A DNA stretch of 64,000 nucleotides from contig NZ_JAEUWU010000003.1 of NCBI RefSeq assembly GCF_019754945.1, positions 248,001 through 312,000 of the forward strand. The letters run 5' to 3'. Below the pieces are notes generated by a model that saw only the letters and a list, made by a program, of their open reading frames with translations, had not been told where the DNA came from and did not search any database. Each line of letters begins with the position of its first letter. Within the stretch, counting starts at the first letter, position 1. Shown here piece after piece: positions 41,605 through 51,570 of this stretch. This DNA is from Corynebacterium pseudokroppenstedtii. GTDB lineage: Bacteria; Actinomycetota; Actinomycetes; Mycobacteriales; Mycobacteriaceae. The translations under genes and the position numbers were made by a program.

Positions 41605-44600
41605 ATGACTTTCTTCCCCGCTCCCCACCGCCCCCCCGAACCACGACTCCGGACGGCACGCGGAACACGATCTGCCGTGCCATCACCGTCCACCTTGGGT
41701 TTGACCAGCCCTCACGCAGCGTCCGACCTGGAAAAACTGGGGTGGGATAACCAGGAGTCGCTTGGCCTCCTGTACCTCCTGGCCAATGTCGGCGACCCGG
41801 AATTGGCTCTCAACACCCTTTACCGGCTGAACGAAAATCTCAAGCCGAGTTCCGACGAGGCCAGTGCGTTTCTTGACGCGATGCTGAACAACGAGGTTGT
41901 GCGGTCGCGTGTGCTGGCGCTGGTCGGGGGCTCTACTGCGCTCGGGGATCACCTGGTTGCGAACCCCCACCTGTGGACATCATTCGCTGACCCCATCCCG
42001 CACAGGGAAGAAATGATGGCAGCGATGCTGTCGTCGGTCGAGGCGGAACCGATTGCGACACCAGGAGCCGAGGAGTCGGAGGCGTCCGAGACGTCGGATT
42101 TGGCTGAAGGCAGTGACGAAGGGAAGAACGAAGCGGGGGCCTCAACCAGCACGCCATCGTCCACGACATCGTCGCAGCAAAGTGAAGGTTCTGCCCGAGA
42201 AGGATCAGTCGATCCCCGGATTTCCCAGGCCGGGATGTACCGCGCAGGAATAACCGGTACCGCGGCATATACCCAGCTCAAGATGACGTACCGGACGCTG
42301 TTGATGCGCATCGCCGCCTCCGATTTGGCAAGCACCATCCCGTCCGGGGTTTTCCACCATTCCCAGTCAGACGATGATGACCGACGTGGCTCAGCGCGAG
42401 GCGGCAGTTCAGCGGCACACGGGGGAGAGGACGGCAACGAAGGCACAGCCTCGACGTCGCCCAACGAAAAGCGCGCCATGGCTCACCCCATGGGATTCGT
42501 CGAGGTCTCAGCCGCGTTATCCGATCTCGCCGACGCAGCACTCACAGCGGCACTCGCGGTAGCCGTCGCCACGGTGTACCCGGACAACAACCCCGTGGAT
42601 GCCCGGCTAGCGGTCATCGCGATGGGGAAGTGTGGTGCGCGCGAACTCAACTACATCTCCGACGTCGACGTCATCTTCGTAGGCGAGACCGCCGATGCGA
42701 AAACAACCCGCGTAGCCAGCGAATTCATCAAAGTCGGCTCCCGATGTTTCTTCGAAGTGGATGCAGCCCTTCGTCCCGAAGGGAAAAGCGGAGCACTCGT
42801 CCGCACGCTCGATAGCCACCTGAGTTATTACGAACGATGGGCCGATACCTGGGAATTTCAGGCGCAACTCAAGGCCCGCCCCATGACTGGCGTCATGGAT
42901 TTAGGCAAAGCCTATGTCCAAGCAATTCAGCCGCACGTGTGGCAAGCCTCCCAACGCGACTCATTTGTTGACGACACTCAACATATGCGGCGCCGAGTCA
43001 TCGACAATATCCCCAAGGAACAACAAGAGCGGGAACTCAAACTCGGCGTCGGCGGTCTGAGGGATGTTGAATTCGCAGTTCAAATGCTGCAGATGGTTCA
43101 CGGCCGGATCGACCCCGATCTACGCGTCCGATCGACAATCAGCGCTCTTCAGGCCCTCATCCGCGGAGGGTACGTCGGACGGGAAGATGGTTCGCAGCTC
43201 ATCGCCTGCTATGAGTTCGTGCGTTTACTGGAGCACAGGCTTCAGCTGCAGCGGATCAAACGCACACACATGCTGCCCGAGCCCGATGACGAGGACGCGC
43301 TCCGGTGGCTCGCGCGGTCGTGCGGCATCGGCTCGACCTCCTCCATGACGAGCAGCGAATCGCTCAAGAAGCTCATTTGGCGAGCATCGCGCCAAATTCA
43401 CAGTCTGCACAACAAACTCTTCTTCCGGCCACTGCTCAATGCCGTCGCTCTTATCGACGACGAAACCGCGCGACTGTCTCCCGACGCCGCCCGTCGCCAG
43501 CTGGCGGTGCTGGGGTACCAGTTCCCGGACCGCGCGTATGAGCACCTCAAAGCGCTCGCGTCGGGGACAACCCGGAAGGATCGCATCCAAGCGATGCTGC
43601 TTCCCACCCTCATGGAGTGGTTGGGCGACACCTCCGACCCCGATGCGGGGCTCTTGGCGTATCGCAAACTCTCCGACGTGCTGTACCACGACCCGTGGTT
43701 CCTGAGGATGCTCCGGGACGAGGGGATCGTCGGCCGTCGCCTCATGCACATCTTGGGGACGTCCCCCTACGCCACGGACCTAATTCTGGCCGCGCCGAAC
43801 GTCGTCAAACTTCTTGGCGACGGCGCCAACGGTCCGAAGCTCACGGAGGTCAGCGCGTCCACGGTGACGCGATCCCTCGTCACCACTGCGAGCAGGCACA
43901 AAGACCCCGACAAAGCGATTGCCGCCGCCCGGTCGCTACGTCGAAAAGAACTAGCCCGCATCGCGTGTGCCGATCTGTTAGGAATGATGTCCCTGGCCGA
44001 TGTGTGCCACAGCTTGTCCCTCGTGTGGGACGCGGTGCTGGAAGCGGCCCTCTACGCGGAGATCCACGGGTGGACGGCCACACACCCCGACGAACCAATC
44101 CCGGCGACCATGACCGTGATAGGCATGGGGCGCCTCGGTGGGGGCGAGTTGGGTTACGGATCCGATGCCGACGTGCTATTTGTCTGCGAACCCGCCCACG
44201 ATGACGTGAGCGAGGCAGACGCCGTGAAATGGGCCATCGGCATCGGCGACGCTGTGCGACGTCGGCTAGCGAAGCCCTCGCAGGATCCGAGGTTGGATGT
44301 TGATCTTGACCTTCGCCCCGAGGGACGTAACGGCCCGACCGTGCGGACCCTGAACTCGTACCGCGCGTACTACGAACGGTGGGGCGAAACCTGGGAAGTG
44401 CAGGCGCTGCTGCGTGCGACGTGGATCGCCGGCGATGAAGACTTAGGTCGTCGTTTCCTCCATATGATCGACAAGTTCCGCTATCCGGAGGGCGGTGTGA
44501 GCGATGCGATGGTAAGGGAAGTCCGCCGCATGAAAGCCCGCGTCGATGAAGAGCGCCTTCCCCGTGGGGCCAACCGCAACACCCACACGAAACTGGGCCG

Positions 44601-44985
44601 CGGTGCATTGACCGACATTGAATGGACAGTGCAGTTGCTGACCCTCCAACACGCGCACGAGTACCCGGAGCTGCACAACACGTCCACGATGGCGACCCTC
44701 CGAGCTATCGAAAACGTCGGGCTCCTCGAGCCTGAGGACTGTGAAACTCTGCGGACCGCATGGCAAACAGCGACGAAAGCGCGCAACGCCCTTGTCTTGG
44801 TGCGCGGAAAGCGGACCGATCAGCTACCCGAGCCGGGTGCTGCGCTGGCGCACACAGCGGGTGCCGCAGGGTGGGAACCCGAGCACTACCAGGAGTTTTT
44901 GGACAACTACTTGAAAGTTACCCGCCAAGCGAGGAAAGTAATCGATCGGGTCTTCTGGGGGGAGGATGAGTTTATGCATCGCTGA
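41605..44985 (+). CDS. glnE: Glutamine synthetase adenylyltransferase/deadenylylase
   Basis: Bifunctional regulator of glutamine synthetase, 1126 residues. The two nucleotidyltransferase domains carry AMGKCGARELNYISDVDVIF (deadenylylase half, near residue 340) and GMGRLGGGELGYGSDADVLF (adenylylase half, near residue 835), both with the metal-binding SDxD; each is followed by the R(P)EG and YYERW(A/G)(D/E)TWE segments. Two low-complexity acidic or polar insertions interrupt the N-terminal part (about residues 145-200 and 253-288), making it longer than the roughly 1000-residue mycobacterial and corynebacterial forms. Its target in this window is glnA, which has the adenylylation Tyr in [10 protein letters not shown]. 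Confidence 0.97.
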   Translation: MTFFPAPHRPPEPRLRTARGTRSAVPSPSTLGLTSPHAASDLEKLGWDNQESLGLLYLLANVGDPELALNTLYRLNENLKPSSDEASAFLDAMLNNEVVRSRVLALVGGSTALGDHLVANPHLWTSFADPIPHREEMMAAMLSSVEAEPIATPGAEESEASETSDLAEGSDEGKNEAGASTSTPSSTTSSQQSEGSAREGSVDPRISQAGMYRAGITGTAAYTQLKMTYRTLLMRIAASDLASTIPSGVFHHSQSDDDDRRGSARGGSSAAHGGEDGNEGTASTSPNEKRAMAHPMGFVEVSAALSDLADAALTAALAVAVATVYPDNNPVDARLAVIAMGKCGARELNYISDVDVIFVGETADAKTTRVASEFIKVGSRCFFEVDAALRPEGKSGALVRTLDSHLSYYERWADTWEFQAQLKARPMTGVMDLGKAYVQAIQPHVWQASQRDSFVDDTQHMRRRVIDNIPKEQQERELKLGVGGLRDVEFAVQMLQMVHGRIDPDLRVRSTISALQALIRGGYVGREDGSQLIACYEFVRLLEHRLQLQRIKRTHMLPEPDDEDALRWLARSCGIGSTSSMTSSESLKKLIWRASRQIHSLHNKLFFRPLLNAVALIDDETARLSPDAARRQLAVLGYQFPDRAYEHLKALASGTTRKDRIQAMLLPTLMEWLGDTSDPDAGLLAYRKLSDVLYHDPWFLRMLRDEGIVGRRLMHILGTSPYATDLILAAPNVVKLLGDGANGPKLTEVSASTVTRSLVTTASRHKDPDKAIAAARSLRRKELARIACADLLGMMSLADVCHSLSLVWDAVLEAALYAEIHGWTATHPDEPIPATMTVIGMGRLGGGELGYGSDADVLFVCEPAHDDVSEADAVKWAIGIGDAVRRRLAKPSQDPRLDVDLDLRPEGRNGPTVRTLNSYRAYYERWGETWEVQALLRATWIAGDEDLGRRFLHMIDKFRYPEGGVSDAMVREVRRMKARVDEERLPRGANRNTHTKLGRGALTDIEWTVQLLTLQHAHEYPELHNTSTMATLRAIENVGLLEPEDCETLRTAWQTATKARNALVLVRGKRTDQLPEPGAALAHTAGAAGWEPEHYQEFLDNYLKVTRQARKVIDRVFWGEDEFMHR

Positions 44986-45129
44986 GTCCCCGTCAGAGGA
45001 ATCGTAAGAGCGATAAATGTCACGGCGTGGAGTTGTCGACAGGTGTCGCGGATTCGTTAGAGTATCCATGTCTGGCCGGGCCTGGCCGGCGCATGCAGGA
45101 CATGAGTGACAAAATAGTACGGAGTTAAT

Positions 45130-45741
45130 GTGGGCGAGCGATCATCGATCGTGATTTCCCGGTACGGGAACACACTTATCCAGTTCATCAAGTTTGGGCT
45201 GGTCGGCGGCTCGGGAGTCATCGTGAACATGGTGGCTTTGGTGATCGCGAACAAGCTCTTCGGCTGGGGGTTTGATGTCACACCACATGACACCGTGCTC
45301 AACCTTCTAGGAACCCGCTTCCACCTGCGCTGGTACCACATTTTCGCAACCATCGCGTTCGTCGTGGCAAACACCTGGAACTTCCAAATCAACCGCTGGT
45401 GGACGTTCAAGTCTCATGGCCACGGCCGCTGGCTCCGTGAATTCCTGGCCTTCTTCGCTGTCGGCCTGCTGAGCTGGGTGGTCTCGCAAATCGTGATGAC
45501 CCTACTGATGAACCCGACGTCCCCGCTGGAACTTTCTCCCCGAATTTTCGACAGCTCCACCGGGCTCCGAAACCAACTGTATTGGGCCAACCTGATCGGT
45601 ATTTTTGTGGCCATGCCCGTGAACTTTGTGGTCAACAAACTGTGGACATTCAAAGCTGTCCGCGTCTCCCGCGTGCCCGACAAGTATGAATTGTTGACCG
45701 AAAAACAACTCCGTGACCGGGAGCTATCCCGCAAAGGCTAA
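45130..45741 (+). CDS. GtrA-family membrane protein
   Basis: A 203-residue protein with four membrane helices. GtrA landmarks are FIKFGLVGGSGVIVNM in helix 1, the TWNFQINRWWTFKS segment after helix 2, and VNFVVNKLWTFK at the end of helix 4. GtrA proteins are involved in moving lipid-linked sugars across the membrane or in arabinogalactan-related cell-wall synthesis in actinobacteria. An extra loop (about residues 45-65) sits between helices 1 and 2. The GTG start has CGGAG six bases upstream. Its stop overlaps the convergent MarR gene by four bases. Confidence 0.9.
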   Translation: MGERSSIVISRYGNTLIQFIKFGLVGGSGVIVNMVALVIANKLFGWGFDVTPHDTVLNLLGTRFHLRWYHIFATIAFVVANTWNFQINRWWTFKSHGHGRWLREFLAFFAVGLLSWVVSQIVMTLLMNPTSPLELSPRIFDSSTGLRNQLYWANLIGIFVAMPVNFVVNKLWTFKAVRVSRVPDKYELLTEKQLRDRELSRKG

Positions 45742-46253
45742 GTCCGCGTAGTCTCCGCTGGCGGGCATGCACACGTGGGTATCTCGGGATTGTTGGTGTG
45801 GATAACGTTCAGGAGCCGATCGAAAACACCCGAGAGATAGTCGACGTCGCCATCCTCTAATTGCGCGAAAAGGTTCCTGCGCACCGTGTCGACGTGACCG
45901 GGAGCGACGTGTTCAATAGCTTTTCGGCCCTTATCGGTGACAGAGACGACAGAAGCGCGACCGTCGTGGGGATCGTCGTTACGAATAACGAGACCACGTT
46001 TCTGCATCCTGCTGACCTGATGTGACAGTCGGCTGCGCTCCCACAGCATACGGTCGGCCAGAAGTGTGACGCGGAGTTCCCCGTCGGGGGCTTCGCTTAA
46101 ATTGACGAGGACCTCAAAATCTGCGAGGGACAGATCGCCCTCGTTATGGAGTTGTCGGGCGATCACCGTGTTGAGTTCATCATGAAATCGTAAGAACGAT
46201 CGCCAGACGTGTTGTTGCTGCGGGCTCAGCCAGATCGCGGAAGAATCGGACAT
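45738..46253 (-). CDS. MarR-family transcriptional regulator
   Basis: A 171-residue winged-helix regulator. Segments: LSLADFEVLVNLSEAP (helix before the recognition part), RVTLLADRMLWERSRLSHQVSRMQKRGLV (recognition helix) and NDDPHDGRASVVSVTDKGR (wing with conserved Asp and Arg). Proteins of this form often repress divergent genes and respond to phenolic compounds. It reads away from the pyruvate:quinone oxidoreductase gene with 360 bases between starts, so that promoter and its own are candidate targets. The C-terminal CACPPAETTRT tail has two Cys whose role is unknown. Confidence 0.93.
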   Translation of the reverse strand: MSDSSAIWLSPQQQHVWRSFLRFHDELNTVIARQLHNEGDLSLADFEVLVNLSEAPDGELRVTLLADRMLWERSRLSHQVSRMQKRGLVIRNDDPHDGRASVVSVTDKGRKAIEHVAPGHVDTVRRNLFAQLEDGDVDYLSGVFDRLLNVIHTNNPEIPTCACPPAETTRT

Positions 46254-46613
46254 GTTGTCATCATACGGTGTAGTAGGTGGCGTTCGCTGTGTAAGTCTGG
46301 GCTAGGGTCCGCGCGATGCCTCTCGGTGAAAGTCACATTGAATATAGCCATGTTAGGTAGGTCTCAATTGAATGTTATTCGCGCAGGTAGATAGGTAAAA
46401 TGCACCTTTGTTAGTTGATGTATCATAAATAGCGGTGTGTACGCGCGGTGAAGCGCGTTGCTCTCTATGTGGCAAGGGGAGTAGACACAGTATCGCGAAC
46501 GGTTTACCCGGGCTGATCTTTTGATGCATCCTCCATGGAGACCTGTGGAGATCCTTGGAGACCTCAAGCTTGTGGTACCTCAGAAAGTGTTAAGAACCTT
46601 AGGAAGGTAATTA
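46254..46613. promoter_or_regulatory. Regulatory region between marR gene and pyruvate:quinone oxidoreductase
   Basis: No gene is supported in these 360 bases. The sequence is AT-rich on the left (46330-46440), with a possible -10 TATCAT near 46421. An inverted repeat ACGCGC/GCGCGT (46441-46446 and 46453-46458) could be an operator or a small hairpin. The motif TGGAGA occurs three times at close intervals between about 46534 and 46562, once as TGGAGACC, once as TGGAGATCC and again as TGGAGACC. AGGAAGG lies seven bases before the start codon of the oxidoreductase. Confidence 0.5.
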
Positions 46614-48371
46614 ATGGCACGTAATGTCGCAGAACAGCTAGTAGATGCCCTAGAAAAGCAGGGCGTTAGCAGAGTGTTCGGCTTGGTGGGCGACAGTCTT
46701 AACCCGATTGTTGACGCTATCCGGCAAAGTTCGATTGAGTGGGTTCACTGCTATAACGAGGAGTCTGCTGCTTTCGCGGCCGGTGCTCACTCTGTTGTTA
46801 CCGGTGAGCTCTCCGTGTGTGCTGGATCGTGTGGTCCGGGTAACACACACATGATTCAGGGGCTGTACGACGCTCACCGCAACGGTGGGAAGGTCTTGGC
46901 CCTTGCTAGCCAGATCCCGTCGAAGGAAATCGGTTCCGGTTTCTTCCAGGAGACGCACCCTGAGAAGCTTTTCGAAGAATGCTCTGGGTACTGCGAATTG
47001 GTGAACTCAGCTGCTCAGGCGGGTCGCTGTATTCACGCTGCTATCCAGTCGACGTTGGCTGGCCACGGTGTGTCCGTGGTGTCCTTCCCCGGTGACATCT
47101 CCATGCAGGAGGCTGTGGAGACCCCGTCGCTGGAAGGTAATTTCTCGGTTCAGAACGGGGAAGTGCACCCCAGCCGGAAGCAGCTCCGCGACCTTGCCGA
47201 TGCCATCAACAAGGCTGACAAGGTGACGATGTTCGGCGGTATCGGTTGTGCCGGTGCTCGCGATGAGCTGTTCGCCGTCGCGGAGAAGATTAAGTCGCCT
47301 GTCGGGCACTCGTATGCCGGCAAGGAAGTTCTGCACTACGACAACCCGTATGACGTCGGCATGTCCGGCCTCCTTGGTTACGGTGCATGTACTGCAGCAT
47401 TCGACAATGCTGACCTTCTGATCTTGGTCGGTACCGACTTCCCCTACACCGACTTCTTGCCGACGACGCCCACCGCGCAGATTGACATTAACGGTGCTCA
47501 CATTGGTCGACGCACCCATGTCGAGTACCCGGTTGTTGGCGACGTGAAGTCCACCATGGCGGAGCTGCTCCCGCTGTTGAAGGAAAAGACCGACCGCAGC
47601 TTCCTCGATTCCATGCTGAAGAAGCAGCAGCGGAACCTGAAGCACGTCATTTCTGCGTACACCAAGAACGTGTCCAAGCACACGCCGATTCACCCCGAAT
47701 TCCTGGCGTACAACCTGGACGACTTGGCCGACGACGATGCCATCTTCACTGCCGACACCGGTATGTGCAACGTGTGGCACGCACGCTACATCATGGCCGG
47801 CCCGAACCGTCGGCTGCTGGCGTCGTACCGCCACGGAACGATGGCGAACGCCTTGCCACAGGCGATCGGCGCACAGGCTGCGGATCGTAAGCGCCAGGTC
47901 ATTTCGATGTCCGGTGATGGTGGGCTCTCCATGCTGATGGGTGAGCTGTTGACGGTGAAGCTTCACCAACTGCCCATCAAGATGGTGGTCTTCAACAACT
48001 CCACGCTGGGCATGGTCAAGCTCGAGATGATGGTCCAGGGTATCCCCGATTTCGGAACCGACCACGCGAAGTTCAATTACGCTGACATTGCTCGCGCGGT
48101 GGGAATCAAGTCCTACCGTGTGGAGGACCCGAAGGACGTCCGCTCGACACTCCAAGAGGCGCTGGCTCACCCAGGCCCAGTGTTGATTGATGTCCAGACC
48201 GATCCGAACGCGCTGTCGATCCCGCCGGACATCTCCCTGGAGCAGGTGAGCGGCTTCACCAAGGCTGCTGTTCGCACTGTGCTCGACGGTGGGGTCGGCA
48301 AGATGATTAACATCGCGAACTCCAACCTGCGTAATATTCCTCGTCCTTCCGGATTTAAGGGAATTGGCTAG
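46614..48371 (+). CDS. pqo: Pyruvate:quinone oxidoreductase (pyruvate oxidase)
   Basis: A 585-residue thiamine diphosphate and FAD enzyme that oxidatively decarboxylates pyruvate to acetate and passes electrons to menaquinone, corresponding to E. coli PoxB and C. glutamicum Pqo. The catalytic Glu is in YNEESAAFAAGAHS, GPGNTHMIQGLYDAH follows, and the cofactor motif runs from MSGDGGLSMLMGELLTV to VFNNSTLGMVK. The C-terminal segment is the membrane-binding, lipid-activated part in E. coli PoxB. ATG 46614 with AGGAAGG upstream. Codon use here is more GC-biased and regular than in flanking genes, suggesting strong expression. It provides an alternative to the aceE-encoded pathway. Confidence 0.95.
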   Translation: MARNVAEQLVDALEKQGVSRVFGLVGDSLNPIVDAIRQSSIEWVHCYNEESAAFAAGAHSVVTGELSVCAGSCGPGNTHMIQGLYDAHRNGGKVLALASQIPSKEIGSGFFQETHPEKLFEECSGYCELVNSAAQAGRCIHAAIQSTLAGHGVSVVSFPGDISMQEAVETPSLEGNFSVQNGEVHPSRKQLRDLADAINKADKVTMFGGIGCAGARDELFAVAEKIKSPVGHSYAGKEVLHYDNPYDVGMSGLLGYGACTAAFDNADLLILVGTDFPYTDFLPTTPTAQIDINGAHIGRRTHVEYPVVGDVKSTMAELLPLLKEKTDRSFLDSMLKKQQRNLKHVISAYTKNVSKHTPIHPEFLAYNLDDLADDDAIFTADTGMCNVWHARYIMAGPNRRLLASYRHGTMANALPQAIGAQAADRKRQVISMSGDGGLSMLMGELLTVKLHQLPIKMVVFNNSTLGMVKLEMMVQGIPDFGTDHAKFNYADIARAVGIKSYRVEDPKDVRSTLQEALAHPGPVLIDVQTDPNALSIPPDISLEQVSGFTKAAVRTVLDGGVGKMINIANSNLRNIPRPSGFKGIG

Positions 48372-48458
48372 TCACGAAATTGGCTACATTTCGTTTAATT
48401 TCCCGATGAATCTGCATCGGGGCATGGTTTAACGCCACAGTCGGCTAGGCTGGATCGG

Positions 48459-49907
48459 GTGAAATACATCTCCACCCGTGATCCACACCAGTCGCCTGTG
48501 GCGTTTTCCGATATTCTGCTCCGCGGTCTTGCACCTGATGGGGGCCTTTATGTCCCCGAGTCCTACCCGCAGTGGAATTCATCCGATTTATCCCGATTCC
48601 GGTCACTTCTTAACGACCAGGGGTACCCATCCTTAGCTGCGGAAATTATTTCCTATTTTGTCGACGATATTCCGCGTGAGGATATCGAGCAGATGACTCA
48701 GCGGGCTTATCAAGTCCCTCGGTTCGCGGACCCGGATATTGTGCCGGTCAGTGAGCTGGAGGACGGCCTGTTCATCGGCCATTTGTCTGAAGGCCCAACT
48801 GCCGCGTTTAAGGACATGGCCATGCAGCTTTTGGGTGAGCTGTTTGAATATGAATTATCGCGACGCTCCAGCACTTTGAATATTGTTGGCGCGACCTCGG
48901 GTGATACAGGTTCGTCGGCGGAATATGCGATGCGTGGTCGTCGTGGAATTCGTGTGTTTATGTTGACTCCGCGTGGGCGGATGACGCCATTCCAGCAAGC
49001 GCAAATGTTTAGCTTGGATGATCCCAACATCTTTAACATTGCTTTAGATGGTGTATTCGACGATTGCCAGGATGTGGTGAAAGAGATTTCATCAGATGCT
49101 GATTTCAAGGCCGAATTCCATATCGGAGCCGTTAATTCGATTAACTGGGCCAGGCTCATGGCGCAGGTTGTCTACTATGTGGCCTGTTGGATTCGCGCCA
49201 CCGAGTCGAATGAGAGCAAAGTCAGCTTCTGCGTGCCTACCGGCAATTTCGGGGACATTTGTGCCGGGCATATCGCGCGGAGCATGGGGCTGCCCATCGA
49301 CCAACTCATTGTCGCAACAAATGAAAACGATGTTTTGGATGAGTTCTTCCGCACGGGTAGTTACCGTGTGCGGTCCGCGCGTGAGACTTTAGCGACGTCG
49401 AGCCCCTCGATGGATATTTCTCGTGCGTCCAACTTCGAGCGATTTATTTTCGACGTTCTGGGGCGCGACGTTGCCTGCACCGCGGACCTGTTCGGCAAGA
49501 GAGTTCGTGAGGGCGGTTTTGATCTCTCAGATGACTCGGCTTTCCCATCGGTGGCGGATAAATTTGGTTTCCGCTCCGGGAAGTCGACCCATGCTGACCG
49601 CTTAGCGACGATCAAACGCGTGCATGATGAGTATGGCGTCGATATTGACCCGCACACCGCTGATGGCGTGACCGTGGCGTGGCAGCAGAGAGAGGCGGTC
49701 CACACGCCGATTGTCTGCCTGGAGACAGCGTTACCGGTGAAGTTTGCTGACACGATGCGGGAGGCTTTAGGTGAGGAGCCGGAAACGCCAGAGCGCTTTG
49801 CTGACATCATGCAGGGTGGCCGGCATGTAGCTGATCTGCCGAATGACGCTAACGCGGTGAAGGGCTTCATTCGCGAGTCCATAGCCAAGTCTGATGTGAC
49901 GAATTAG
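48459..49907 (+). CDS. thrC: Threonine synthase
   Basis: PLP enzyme of 482 residues converting O-phosphohomoserine to threonine. The PLP-lysine motif is EGPTAAFKDMAMQLLG, GATSGDTGSSAEYAMRG and VPTGNFGDICAGHIARSMG are family signatures, and the start YISTRDPHQSPVAFSDILLRGLAPDGGLYVP is that of the long gram-positive/actinobacterial form. The GTG start at 48459 fits homologues. It is followed by a strong bidirectional terminator separating it from glnA. Together with pqo it lies in a block inserted between glnE and glnA relative to mycobacteria. Confidence 0.97.
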   Translation: MKYISTRDPHQSPVAFSDILLRGLAPDGGLYVPESYPQWNSSDLSRFRSLLNDQGYPSLAAEIISYFVDDIPREDIEQMTQRAYQVPRFADPDIVPVSELEDGLFIGHLSEGPTAAFKDMAMQLLGELFEYELSRRSSTLNIVGATSGDTGSSAEYAMRGRRGIRVFMLTPRGRMTPFQQAQMFSLDDPNIFNIALDGVFDDCQDVVKEISSDADFKAEFHIGAVNSINWARLMAQVVYYVACWIRATESNESKVSFCVPTGNFGDICAGHIARSMGLPIDQLIVATNENDVLDEFFRTGSYRVRSARETLATSSPSMDISRASNFERFIFDVLGRDVACTADLFGKRVREGGFDLSDDSAFPSVADKFGFRSGKSTHADRLATIKRVHDEYGVDIDPHTADGVTVAWQQREAVHTPIVCLETALPVKFADTMREALGEEPETPERFADIMQGGRHVADLPNDANAVKGFIRESIAKSDVTN

Positions 49908-49947
49908 CCTCACGGCTGGGGATTAGATGATCCCCTGGAAGACATAG

Positions 49948-49990
49948 AAAACCCGTTGCCCTCGTTGATATGCGAGGACAACGGGTTTTT
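49948..49990. terminator. Bidirectional rho-independent terminator between thrC and glnA
   Basis: AAAACCCGTTG (49948-49958) and CCTCG pair with CGAGG and CAACGGGTTTT (ending 49990) around a short loop, with an A run on the 5' side and a T run on the 3' side. It serves the convergent thrC (plus) and glnA (minus) transcripts. Confidence 0.9.
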
Positions 49991-50029
49991 CGCGTGCTAG
50001 CTGCTGCTAGCTGGCTGTACCCTGGCCGT

Positions 50030-51466
50030 TTAGCAGTCGTAGTACATTTCGAACTCTTGCGGGGTCGGACGCAAGCGTACCGGCGAGATCTCGTTATCGA
50101 ACTTGTACTTGAGGTACGTATCCAGCAGGTCTTCGGTGAAGACGTCGCCCTCGGTGAGGAAGTCGTGGTCCTTCTCCAGGGAGGCCAGAGCTGCCTCGAG
50201 GCTGGTCGGAGCCTGAGGAATGTCAGCGGCCTCCTCGGGCGGAAGCTCGTAGAGGTCTTTGTCAACCGGAGCGTGCGGCTCGATGCGGTTCTTGATGCCG
50301 TCCAAGCCGGCCATCATCATCGCGGCGAAACCGAAGTAGGGGTTACCCGTCGGGTCCGGTGCACGGAATTCGACGCGCTTTGCCTTCGGGTTGGATCCGG
50401 AGATCGGAATACGGATCGCTGCCGAGCGGTTACGCTGCGAGTACACCAAGTTGATGGGGGCCTCGAAGCCGGGAACCAGGCGGTGGTAGGAGTTCAGCGT
50501 GGGGTTGGTGAATGCCAACACTGAGCCAGCGTGCTTCAGGATGCCGCCGATGTAGTAGCGGGCGGTGTCGGACAGTCCGCCGTAGCCGGCCTCGTCGTAG
50601 AACAGCGGCGAGCCGTCCTTCCAGAGTGACTGGTGAGCGTGCATGCCCGAACCGTTGTCGCCGGCGAGGGGCTTCGCCATGAAGGTGGCGGACTTGCCTT
50701 CCTGCCATGCGGTGTTCTTGATGATGTACTTGAATGTCTGCAGGTCATCGGCAGCGTGGAGCAGGGTGTTGAACTTGTAGTTGATTTCCTGCTGTCCACC
50801 GGTACCGACCTCGTGGTGAGCGCGCTCAAGCTCAAAACCAGCGTTGATCAGGTTGCGGGACATGTCGTCGCGGAGATCCTGGAAGTGATCGTACGGAGCG
50901 ACGGGGAAGTAGCCACCCTTGATGCGGGTCTTGTAGCCGAGGTTCTCGGACCCGTCACGCTCTTCTTCCGCGCCTCGGTTCCACCAGCCCTCGACGGAAT
51001 CAACTTCGTAGAAAGCGTTGTTGATGTCGGTGCTGTACCGGACGGAATCGAAGATATAGAATTCAGCTTCAGCGCCGAAGAAGCAGGTGTCAGCGATGCC
51101 GGTGGAGGCGAGGTACTCTTCTGCCTTGCGGGCAACGTTACGTGGGTCACGGGAGAAGGCTTCGCCAGTCAGCGGATCGTGGACGAAGAACTTCATGTTC
51201 AGCGTCTTCGCTTTGCGGAACGGATCTAGCTGGGCCGTTGCCAGGTCTGGCATGAGGGCCATGTCGGATTCGTCGATAGTGGTGAATCCTCGGACGGATG
51301 AACCATCGAAAGCGAGTCCTTCGTTGATGACGTCTTCATCGAAAGCATCGGCTGGAATGGTGAAGTGCTGCTCGACGCCGGGGACATCCGTGAAGCGAAT
51401 GTCGACGAACTCGACGTCGTTATCTTTGATGTATGTGGTGACATCTTCAGCATTAGTGAAAGCCAC
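50030..51466 (-). CDS. glnA: Glutamine synthetase type I
   Basis: The main ammonium-assimilating enzyme, 478 residues, forming dodecamers. Motifs: [19 protein letters not shown] opening, [17 protein letters not shown], the metal-binding [33 protein letters not shown], the [15 protein letters not shown]/glutamate site, [27 protein letters not shown], and [10 protein letters not shown] with the Tyr adenylylated by GlnE. The ATG at 51466 has GAGGAG upstream. A GlnR-type box and a palindrome lie in the upstream region. Downstream neighbours in mycobacteria (RDD, DUF4191, lipA, lipB) are found here too. Confidence 0.98.
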   Translation of the reverse strand: MAFTNAEDVTTYIKDNDVEFVDIRFTDVPGVEQHFTIPADAFDEDVINEGLAFDGSSVRGFTTIDESDMALMPDLATAQLDPFRKAKTLNMKFFVHDPLTGEAFSRDPRNVARKAEEYLASTGIADTCFFGAEAEFYIFDSVRYSTDINNAFYEVDSVEGWWNRGAEEERDGSENLGYKTRIKGGYFPVAPYDHFQDLRDDMSRNLINAGFELERAHHEVGTGGQQEINYKFNTLLHAADDLQTFKYIIKNTAWQEGKSATFMAKPLAGDNGSGMHAHQSLWKDGSPLFYDEAGYGGLSDTARYYIGGILKHAGSVLAFTNPTLNSYHRLVPGFEAPINLVYSQRNRSAAIRIPISGSNPKAKRVEFRAPDPTGNPYFGFAAMMMAGLDGIKNRIEPHAPVDKDLYELPPEEAADIPQAPTSLEAALASLEKDHDFLTEGDVFTEDLLDTYLKYKFDNEISPVRLRPTPQEFEMYYDC

Positions 51467-51523
51467 TGTGACTCCTCGCAGATTTCTCTCGGTCGGTCGG
51501 GAATATCTGTAAGTGACCGAGCA

Positions 51524-51544
51524 TTACTTTCCACTTTAAAGTAA
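51524..51544. promoter_or_regulatory. Inverted repeat in the glnA promoter region
   Basis: TTACTTT (51524-51530) and AAAGTAA (51538-51544) form an inverted repeat with a seven-base centre, and the overlapping ACTTTAAAGT (51533-51542) is a perfect ten-base palindrome. The distance to the glnA start (58-78 bases) suits an operator overlapping the promoter. Confidence 0.5.
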
Positions 51545-51570
51545 AGGTGTTGCTCTGGGGATAAAGATAT

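Noticed and set aside
47007..48170. A 387-residue open frame antisense to the pyruvate:quinone oxidoreductase gene
   Set aside because: Shadow of a strongly biased coding sequence; the composition (Val, His, Arg, Gly) is not protein-like and the sense strand is certain.
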